Source: FEN-1297 sp046704565
GTDB lineage: Bacteria; Bacteroidota; Ignavibacteria; Ignavibacteriales; Ignavibacteriaceae
Direction of reading: 5' to 3'
Assembly (NCBI GenBank): GCA_046704565.1
Contig: JBJKRP010000031.1
Span: 1-7,262 of the forward strand
Length of the DNA: 7,262 nt
In this document: in pieces, positions 1 through 5,383 of the stretch
Position numbering within the stretch: the stretch's first letter is position 1
Layout of the letters: every line of letters begins with the position of its first letter
Program-made: the position numbers and the translations under genes
The notes under the pieces: generated by a model
Told to the model about the DNA's origin: nothing
Seen by the model: only the letters and a program-made list of their open reading frames with translations
Database searches by the model: none

Positions 1-1
1 A

Positions 2-52
2 TTTGAGGCTCCGAAAGATGAATGGGAGCTTTCAGGTAATCTTAATGATTAA
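2..52 (+). pseudogene. N-terminal fragment of uracil-DNA glycosylase, ended by an in-frame TAA
   Basis: The frame of the downstream glycosylase stays open from the window edge and reads FEAPKDEWELSGNLND before a TAA at 50-52. It continues in the same frame as NKLICNCLKCQLGSTRNKYV, which is the expected start of the Fe-S-binding part of a type-4 UDG. The text before the stop has the usual feel of the variable N-terminal extension of these enzymes (a W, then a short helix about ten residues ahead of the first CxxC). No gap is needed to align across the stop, so one base change (for example TTA to TAA) explains it better than a frameshift. A sequencing or assembly error is equally possible. The true 5' end lies outside the window. 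The fragment call rests on my memory of the family, not on a search. Confidence 0.55.
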
Positions 53-142
53 AATAAATTAATTTGCAACTGTCTGAAGTGTCAGCTTGGCTCAACAAGG
101 AATAAATATGTCTTTGGTTCCGGTAACCCTGATGCCGATGCA

Positions 143-604
143 ATGGTGATTGGAGAAGGTCCGGGTGCGGATGAGGATGCGCAGGGCTTGCCGTTTGTTG
201 GTCGTGCAGGAAAATTGCTGACCGATATTCTGAAGGCAATAAATTTTGGGCGCGACGAAGTTTACATAGCCAACGTGGTAAAATGCCGTCCTCCCGGAAA
301 TAGAACTCCGCTGCCGCAGGAGATGGATTCATGCATGCCTTATCTGAGAAAGCAGATTAAATTGATAAAGCCGAAATTGATTTTATGTCTTGGCTTAACC
401 GCAGCGCAAGGTCTTTTGAAAAGGAGAGAGTCACTTACAAGCATGCGCGGTAAGGTTTTCGATTTTGAAAATGTAAAAGTGATGGTTACATTTCATCCGG
501 CGGCTCTTCTCCGTAACCCGAATTGGAAACGGGACTGCTGGGAAGACGTAAAAAAGTTTAGGAAATTATATGATGAATTAGTATTAGCCGATGGCAAAGA
601 ATAG
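143..604 (+). CDS. Type-4 (Fe-S) uracil-DNA glycosylase, main body; 5' part disrupted
   Basis: This enzyme removes uracil from DNA as the first step of base excision repair in the cytoplasm. Family 4 motifs are plain: GEGPGADEDAQG-PFVGRAG (about residues 4-23 from this ATG) forms the uracil pocket and water-activating loop, and HPAALLRNP near residues 117-125 is the DNA-intercalating motif. Two of the four Fe-S cysteines lie in VKCRPPGNRTP and DSCMPYL, 16 residues apart. The other two (CLKC, bases 71-82) lie upstream of ATG 143, in a stretch that is open back to base 53. So 143 is only the first conventional start after the TAA at 50-52, and not the natural one. A protein starting there (153 aa) would lack half the cluster ligands and the strand before the active site, and probably would not fold normally. 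No ATG, GTG or TTG exists in frame between 53 and 143; ATT at 62 would keep the CxxC but is a rare start. The 3' end overlaps dnaB by 14 bases. The family call is very sure; whether the gene works is doubtful. Confidence 0.88.
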   Translation: MVIGEGPGADEDAQGLPFVGRAGKLLTDILKAINFGRDEVYIANVVKCRPPGNRTPLPQEMDSCMPYLRKQIKLIKPKLILCLGLTAAQGLLKRRESLTSMRGKVFDFENVKVMVTFHPAALLRNPNWKRDCWEDVKKFRKLYDELVLADGKE

Positions 605-2021
605 ACAGCAAAAAATTTCGCTTGAACAAATTATTCCAGTCGATGTGAAGCCTCCGGCAGTGCCGGAGATTGAAGCTTCCGTACTTGGCGGAATGTTGAT
701 TGAGAAAGAAGCCGTTCCCAAGGCTATCGAGCTACTATCTTCCGAAAGTTTCTATTTAAAAGAGCACAGGTTGATCTTTGAGGCAATGATTTCACTGTTC
801 GACGCAGGCGAGCCGATAGATACCGTAACGCTGTATGAGGAATTAAAGAAGAGAGAGAAGCTTGAAGAAGCGGGCGGAGCGGTTTACCTGAGCAAGCTTT
901 CGCAGAATATTTCTTCAGCAGCAAACATCGAGTATCACGCGAAGATAATCCTGGAAAAGCAAATCCTCCGCGGCTTAATTACCAGTTCTCACCAAATTGC
1001 ACAGGCTGCCTACCAGGGTACAGAGGATGCATTTGATATTCTTGATGAAGCCGAAAGGAAAATATTCGAGATAACTGAAACTCATCTTAAAAAAACTTTC
1101 CAGGGTATGGATAGGGCAGTCCGCGATGCGCTTGAATATATTGAGGCTATACATTCCAACACTAAGCAAAGATTTTCGGTACCGGCAGGTTTTTACGAGC
1201 TGGATGAACTGCTTGGCGGATTTCAGAAATCGGATTTGATAATTATCGCAGCTAGGCCCTCCATGGGCAAAACTGCGTTCGCACTTACGCTTGCACGAAA
1301 TGCCGCAATCGATCATAAAATTCCGGTAGGGATATTCAGTCTTGAAATGTCGACCATGCAGCTAATCATCCGTATGCTTTGCGCGGAAGGAAGATTGAAT
1401 GCCCATCTTGTGAGGACCGGAAAGCTCCCGCATGAAGAGGGTGTAAAGCTAAGTAAGAATGCGCATAAATTAATTGAGTCGCCGATTTTTGTTGATGACA
1501 TGCCTGCGCAGACGGTTTTGGAAATCAGGGCTAAGGCAAGAAGACTAAAAGCAGAAAAAAATATCGGAATGATCATCATCGATTACCTGCAGCTTATGCA
1601 GGGACCGGCAAACTCAGAAAGCAGGGAGCGTGAAATCTCGCATATATCGCGTTCTCTAAAATCTCTTGCAAAAGAATTGAATATTCCCGTCATTGCGCTG
1701 GCGCAGTTAAACCGTGCAGTTGAAGCAAGAACGGATAAGCGCCCGCAGCTATCCGACCTTCGTGAATCGGGATCGATTGAGCAGGACGCCGATGTTGTAC
1801 TTTTCTTAAACCGTCCCGAATATTACGGTATAAAAACTTTCCCGGACGATGCAACCCCTACCGAAGGTGTTGCCGAAGTTATAATCGGGAAGCAGCGTAA
1901 CGGTCCTACCGGAGAGGTCAGATTAGCCTTTGTAAAAGAATACGCCCGGTTTGAAAATCTTGCGCACGCAAGACAGATTGAAGAGTATACGGCTGCTCCG
2001 ACCGATGAAGATATCATTTAG
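591..2021 (+). CDS. dnaB: Replicative DNA helicase DnaB
   Basis: This is the hexameric 5'-3' helicase that unwinds DNA at the replication fork and recruits primase. The 476-aa protein has the normal family length and both domains. The N-terminal helical domain (about 20-125, opening PPAVPEIEASVLGGML) makes the primase-binding collar, a linker follows (about 160-195), and the RecA-like ATPase occupies about 196-465. Visible motifs are Walker A ARPSMGKT (221-228, Lys227), the catalytic-Glu motif SLEM (Glu252), Walker B IIIDYLQL (Asp331), the Gln/DNA-loop region ALAQLNRAVEAR...LSDLRESGSIEQDAD (369-401) and the arginine-finger motif KQRNGPTG (434-441). There is no intein, although DnaB is a common intein host. 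The ATG at 591 lies inside the end of the UDG gene and gives a typical N-terminus. No clear Shine-Dalgarno precedes it, so translational coupling to the UDG frame is likely. Base composition matches the UDG gene. Confidence 0.97.
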   Translation: MAKNRQQKISLEQIIPVDVKPPAVPEIEASVLGGMLIEKEAVPKAIELLSSESFYLKEHRLIFEAMISLFDAGEPIDTVTLYEELKKREKLEEAGGAVYLSKLSQNISSAANIEYHAKIILEKQILRGLITSSHQIAQAAYQGTEDAFDILDEAERKIFEITETHLKKTFQGMDRAVRDALEYIEAIHSNTKQRFSVPAGFYELDELLGGFQKSDLIIIAARPSMGKTAFALTLARNAAIDHKIPVGIFSLEMSTMQLIIRMLCAEGRLNAHLVRTGKLPHEEGVKLSKNAHKLIESPIFVDDMPAQTVLEIRAKARRLKAEKNIGMIIIDYLQLMQGPANSESREREISHISRSLKSLAKELNIPVIALAQLNRAVEARTDKRPQLSDLRESGSIEQDADVVLFLNRPEYYGIKTFPDDATPTEGVAEVIIGKQRNGPTGEVRLAFVKEYARFENLAHARQIEEYTAAPTDEDII

Positions 2022-2060
2022 AAATTCCAAATAACAAATACCAAATTTCAATTTTAAATC
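2022..2060 (+). other. AT-rich spacer with short CAAAT-type repeats
   Basis: The 39-base gap between dnaB and the next gene contains CCAAATAACAAATACCAAAT, that is, three closely spaced copies of a (C/A)CAAAT word, followed by TTCAATTTTAAATC. No GC-rich stem followed by a T-run is present, so dnaB has no recognisable terminator here and read-through into the next gene is plausible. No Shine-Dalgarno sequence precedes the GTG at 2061. Confidence 0.4.
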
Positions 2061-3296
2061 GTGATAAGATTCATTTTATTATTGTTTGTCCTTTCCCAGG
2101 CTTTGTTGAAAGCGCAAATCTTTTCTGGGAAAGATGTTCATATCTGCAAAGATAAATTTCAACTTGCAGTTGAGAAAAACTTGGAAAACAAACCTATCGG
2201 TGATGTAATTGTTGCAATAGGCAAAAGCTTTACCGGAACTGATTATGAAGCGCATACTCTGGAGAAAGGAAAGACGGAGTCTTTAGTAATCAATCTTACC
2301 GGATTGGATTGCACGACTTTTCTTGAGAACACTTTAGCTTTTGCCCGGCTTATCAAGGAAAAGAAAAATTCTTTTAATGATTATGAGAAAGAGCTGACTA
2401 AAATCCGCTACCGGGATGGGATCATCAATCAATATCCTTCAAGGCTCAATTACTTTTCAGATTGGATTTATGACAATGAAAAAAAAGGAATTGTAAAAAA
2501 TATTTCTAAAGAGCTCGGCGGTATACCAGTCAGGTTTGAAGTTGATTTTATGTCTACGCATCCGGGTTCTTACATCGAACTAAAAGAGCATCCTGAATTT
2601 ATTCCGGTCATACGGTCTCAAGAAAAAGAAATCAGCGGGAGGACTTATTATTTCATTCCGAAGACGGATGTAGTCTCTGTTGAAGATAAGATTGAAAGCG
2701 GAGACTTAATAGCCTTTACATCCGCTGTTAAAGGGCTTGATATTAATCATGTAGGAATTGCTGTGCGAATGGATGACGGCAAAATCCATCTGCTGAATGC
2801 GCCTAATGTCGGCTACAAAGTGCAGATCAATAAATTACCTCTTGTAGAATACCTTCAAAAGGAAAAGAAGGATACGGGCATTATGGTTTTGCGCGCGCTT
2901 GAACCGAATATCAAAACAAATCCTATTGGGGATTCTGAAATCGATAAGGAACTGATAATGAATATTGAGCATGTTTGGTTGAAATCGCTTCACGATAGAA
3001 CAGCACTTAATACAATTCTGGCTTCCGATTTCGTTCATGTGCTTCCTCAAGGAATCTTCATTACTAAGAAAGAGAACATCGATTGGGAAGTCCACCATCC
3101 TTTACCCGAAGGCTACGTACAAAAGTTTGACACTCTATATGTTAGAGTATACGGCGATACGGGAATAGCAAATGGAATAGTGGAAACATTTGGTGCCGGA
3201 GGAATGTCTGTCCGTAAATCTATTTTTACTGATGTATTTGAAAAGCGAAACGGGAGTTGGCAGGCGGTAAATGCGCAGGAGAATTTAGTTCAGTAA
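2061..3296 (+). CDS. Secreted DUF1460 (NlpC/P60-type amidase-like) protein with C-terminal DUF4440/NTF2-like domain
   Basis: The 411-aa exported protein starts at GTG. An in-frame TAA six bases upstream (2055-2057) and the signal peptide directly after the GTG fix this start. The signal peptide is residues 1-18 or so (MIRFILLLFVLSQALLKA, then QIF). Residues about 25-280 match DUF1460, an NlpC/P60-superfamily domain related to N-acetylmuramoyl-L-alanine amidases. The likely nucleophile is Cys84 in GLDCTTFLENTLAFAR, and the partner is His230 in NHVGIAVR within the DGKIHLLNAP region; IESGDLIAF (211-219) is the strand ahead of the His. Residues about 292-411 (IEHVWLKSLHDRTALNTILASDFVHV ... WQAVNAQENLV) look like a DUF4440/SnoaL-type NTF2 fold, a small cone-shaped domain that often binds ligands or dimerises. 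The first domain probably acts on peptidoglycan in the periplasm. The role of the second is unknown. The domain calls come from recognised motifs; the fusion is continuous, with no sign of a frameshift at the junction. Confidence 0.82.
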   Translation: MIRFILLLFVLSQALLKAQIFSGKDVHICKDKFQLAVEKNLENKPIGDVIVAIGKSFTGTDYEAHTLEKGKTESLVINLTGLDCTTFLENTLAFARLIKEKKNSFNDYEKELTKIRYRDGIINQYPSRLNYFSDWIYDNEKKGIVKNISKELGGIPVRFEVDFMSTHPGSYIELKEHPEFIPVIRSQEKEISGRTYYFIPKTDVVSVEDKIESGDLIAFTSAVKGLDINHVGIAVRMDDGKIHLLNAPNVGYKVQINKLPLVEYLQKEKKDTGIMVLRALEPNIKTNPIGDSEIDKELIMNIEHVWLKSLHDRTALNTILASDFVHVLPQGIFITKKENIDWEVHHPLPEGYVQKFDTLYVRVYGDTGIANGIVETFGAGGMSVRKSIFTDVFEKRNGSWQAVNAQENLVQ

Positions 3297-3565
3297 TTTG
3301 TGTTAGCATACTGCTAAGTTATTCCTACGTTTCTATAATTTTTTTTGATAATAAGCAAACGGTTGCTTTCTCCTTTCCGGCTAAATGATTTTTTTACTTT
3401 TTAGACCTGTCATTTTTGTCTTCCGGCTAAATTGACAATTAAAATGTTATAGAAAAATTCCCGGCTTTCACTTCCGGTACCGTATAAATCCACTTTAAAA
3501 TAGTCATCCATTCTTTGGTTTTTCATAATAGCTTTGATAAATTTATTTTCCAATTGTTAGAGTTT
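3297..3565 (+). other. Intergenic region with two small hairpins, TTCCGG repeats and a likely promoter
   Basis: No coding sequence is supported here. A perfect 6-bp stem TTAGCA/TGCTAA with loop TAC (3303-3317) sits eight bases after the upstream stop codon but lacks an adjacent T-run. A second 6-bp stem AAGCAA/TTGCTT with loop ACGG spans 3353-3368. The word TTCCGGCTAAAT occurs twice in direct orientation (3375-3386 and 3421-3432), with related TTCCCGG at 3458 and TTCCGG at 3472. The latter runs into the palindrome CGGTACCG (3475-3482). A perfect TTGACA (3432-3437) overlaps the last base of the second repeat but has no good -10 at 16-18 bases. CATAAT at 3524-3529 is a -10-like hexamer with a poor -35. 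The surface-gene cluster must be transcribed from somewhere in this region, but the exact promoter is not clear. Confidence 0.4.
3375..3432 (+). repeat. Direct repeat of TTCCGGCTAAAT (two copies)
   Basis: Two identical 12-base copies lie at 3375-3386 and 3421-3432, starting 46 bases apart (between four and five helical turns). They stand out as the only GC-containing words in an AT-rich stretch upstream of the surface-gene cluster. The second copy abuts a TTGACA hexamer. A regulator-binding role is inference only; a chance or decayed repeat is possible. Confidence 0.45.
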
Positions 3566-4342
3566 ATGAACAAATTTTCCATTACTATAATCTTGTTTGT
3601 GTTGATTAGCTGCACGGCTCTGCCGCAGGAGGAATCTTCATTCTACGATGCGCCTTTCGGCGGGGGAATCGGATATACTCCGGGTTGGGTTTTCCCTCAT
3701 GTTTATGGAGTTAATAACCAATTGAAGGATTTTGGCGTTGCTGATATTTCCAACGGCGGTTTTTTTACATCGGGTGTCTCTGGTTTTATTTATCTGGGCG
3801 TTTTAAAGAATTTTAGAATCGGAGGAGTCGGCTTTGGCGGAAGTATCTCTACCAGCGGATCGTCAACTGAAATCATTGGTCCTGGAGCGGCAGGACCTCC
3901 CGATAGAATAGTTCAGGTAAACAACGAAGCTGTTTATTCCTCGAACGGAGGAGGAGTTACAATTGAATATACAATTCCGTATGTGAGAAATTTTGGAGTT
4001 TCAATCGGCGCTCTGATAGGAAGAGGAAGCCTTACTATCGAACTTTATAGAAATGTCGGTGGAATGGATTGGCAGCATTATTGGAATAATGCAGACAACT
4101 ATCCATCTTCAAACTTTAACAGTACACTGCAGAACAGTTACTGGATATTTACACCGATGGTAAATGTAGATATTCCCGCCTTCCATTTATTATGCTTTAG
4201 GATTGGCGGCGGTTATCAAATTACTTTCGGAAGTAAATGGACTTATGATAACAACCAGGACTTAAACGGTGCCCCCTCAAACATAAACGGAGACAGCTTT
4301 TACGTTCAAGCCGGGGTCTTAATAGGAATATTTTCTTTTTAG
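3566..4342 (+). CDS. Exported outer-membrane beta-barrel-like protein, function unknown
   Basis: This 258-aa protein is chosen from the ATG at 3566. The frame is open to a TTG at 3515, but that extension would bury the signal sequence, so the internal ATG is preferred. Residues 1-15 (MNKFSITIILFVLIS) form a signal peptide ending in LISC, which fits a lipobox with Cys16. Cleavage by signal peptidase I a few residues later (near TALPQ) is an alternative. The mature part is rich in Gly, Ser, Asn and aromatics, with alternating stretches such as FRIGGVGFGGSIS, FGVSIGALIGRG, FRIGGGYQITFG and the ending FYVQAGVLIGIFSF. That pattern and the terminal Phe are typical of small outer-membrane barrels. 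I do not recognise a named family. It ends eight bases before rfbB, and the overlapping stop/Shine-Dalgarno suggests co-transcription, so a role at the surface linked to glycan export or assembly is possible but unproven. Confidence 0.72.
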   Translation: MNKFSITIILFVLISCTALPQEESSFYDAPFGGGIGYTPGWVFPHVYGVNNQLKDFGVADISNGGFFTSGVSGFIYLGVLKNFRIGGVGFGGSISTSGSSTEIIGPGAAGPPDRIVQVNNEAVYSSNGGGVTIEYTIPYVRNFGVSIGALIGRGSLTIELYRNVGGMDWQHYWNNADNYPSSNFNSTLQNSYWIFTPMVNVDIPAFHLLCFRIGGGYQITFGSKWTYDNNQDLNGAPSNINGDSFYVQAGVLIGIFSF

Positions 4343-4345
4343 GGA
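4341..4345 (+). promoter_or_regulatory. Ribosome binding site of rfbB overlapping the preceding stop codon
   Basis: AGGGA lies five bases before the ATG at 4351, and its first two bases belong to the TAG stop of the barrel-like gene. It is one of the few clear Shine-Dalgarno sequences in the window and supports both the rfbB start and coupled translation. Confidence 0.6.
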
Positions 4346-4350
4346 TTTAA

Positions 4351-5364
4351 ATGAAGAATGTTTTAGTAACCGGCGGTGCAGGATTTATCGGAAGCAACTT
4401 TATCAATTTTATTTTGCAAAATAGAGATGACTATTCGATAGTTAACCTTGATAAGCTAACTTATGCCGGCAATCTCGAAAATCTGAAGCCCTCCGAGGCT
4501 AATAAGAATTATCAGTTTGTTAAGGGGGATATAACAAATTCGGAACTGGTTGATTTCATTTTCCGAAAATATAAGATAAAATATGTAATCAACTTTGCGG
4601 CAGAATCTCATGTTGACAGAAGCATTCTTGGCTCGGAAATTTTTTACCGGACAAATGTAATCGGTACAAATATTCTCCTCGAAACAGCCCGCAAATATGA
4701 AGTGGAAAAATTCCTTCAGGTATCTACGGATGAAGTTTACGGAAGCCTCGGCAGCGAAGGACTGTTTACTGAATCCACTCCGCTTTCTCCAAACAGTCCT
4801 TATTCGTCAAGCAAGGCTGCTGCGGATATGATGGCTTTGGCTTTCTATCATACTTTCGGAATGCCGGTTGTTGTTACAAGATGTTCCAACAATTACGGAC
4901 CTCTGCAGTTTCCAGAAAAACTGATTCCGTTGATGATCATTAATTCTTTGAACGATAAAAAGCTTCCTGTTTATGGAGACGGCTTGAACGTTCGCGATTG
5001 GATATACGTTATTGATCATAACAGAGCTATCGATTTAGTGCTTGAGAAGGGGATCCCCGGAAGCGTGTACAACATCGGCGCCGGCAATGAAATGCCCAAT
5101 ATAGAAATTGTAAAACTGATCCTGCGCCGCCTAAATAAACCGGAAGAGCTTATTCAATTTGTAAAAGACCGCCCGGGTCATGATAGAAGATATGCGATCG
5201 ATTCATCAAAAATTAGAGATGAGCTTGGCTGGAAGCCCGAATTTACTTTTGAGGAAGCTGCTGCCGAAACTATCGATTGGTATGTTAGAAATAAATCCTG
5301 GTGGGGACGGATTATTACCGGCGAGTATCAAAAGTATTATCAAAAACAGTACGGAAATTATTAA
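4351..5364 (+). CDS. rfbB: dTDP-glucose 4,6-dehydratase
   Basis: RfbB/RmlB converts dTDP-glucose to dTDP-4-keto-6-deoxyglucose with bound NAD+, the second step of dTDP-L-rhamnose and other deoxysugar pathways, in the cytoplasm. The 337-aa length is normal. The Rossmann motif TGGAGFIG (7-14) begins at the N-terminus. NLDKLTYAGNLENL (32-45) and NFAAESHVDRS (81-91) are hallmark stretches of the dehydratase. The catalytic STDEVYG (125-131, Thr126, Asp127, Glu128) and the YSSSK pair (Tyr151, Lys155) are intact. Substrate-binding segments SNNYGPLQFPEKLIPL (179-194), YGDGLNVRDWIYV (208-220) and DRPGHDRRYAID (273-284) are all present, which separates it from generic UDP-sugar epimerases. rfbA, rfbC and rfbD are not in the window, so they must lie elsewhere. 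It is flanked by an outer-membrane-like protein and an SLBB export protein, which fits supply of activated sugar for a surface polysaccharide. Confidence 0.95.
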   Translation: MKNVLVTGGAGFIGSNFINFILQNRDDYSIVNLDKLTYAGNLENLKPSEANKNYQFVKGDITNSELVDFIFRKYKIKYVINFAAESHVDRSILGSEIFYRTNVIGTNILLETARKYEVEKFLQVSTDEVYGSLGSEGLFTESTPLSPNSPYSSSKAAADMMALAFYHTFGMPVVVTRCSNNYGPLQFPEKLIPLMIINSLNDKKLPVYGDGLNVRDWIYVIDHNRAIDLVLEKGIPGSVYNIGAGNEMPNIEIVKLILRRLNKPEELIQFVKDRPGHDRRYAIDSSKIRDELGWKPEFTFEEAAAETIDWYVRNKSWWGRIITGEYQKYYQKQYGNY

Positions 5365-5383
5365 TTAAGAATTAGGTTTATAG

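Noticed and set aside
42..332. Open frame on the minus strand opposite the UDG gene
   Set aside because: It is antisense to a clear family-4 UDG coding region, is low-complexity (many His/Pro/Gln) and has no recognisable motif.
975..1579. Two minus-strand open frames opposite dnaB
   Set aside because: They lie wholly within the conserved ATPase part of dnaB and look like reverse-frame shadows, rich in Ser, Cys and Leu without domains.
3432..3460. TTGACA with TTATAG as a complete promoter
   Set aside because: The spacing is only 9 bases; at 16-18 bases there is just an A-run with no -10-like hexamer.
3529..3536. TAGCTTTG as a Bacteroidetes-type -7 element (TAnnTTTG)
   Set aside because: The nearest upstream TTTG is 11 bases away, not about 20 as that promoter class needs, and the rRNA promoters here look sigma70-like.
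3515..3565. TTG start and 17-residue N-terminal extension of the barrel-like protein
   Set aside because: It would put polar residues ahead of a good signal peptide that begins exactly at the ATG 3566.
5180..5368. 62-aa plus-strand frame inside the end of rfbB
   Set aside because: It overlaps conserved rfbB codons in another frame and has no family resemblance or ribosome binding site.
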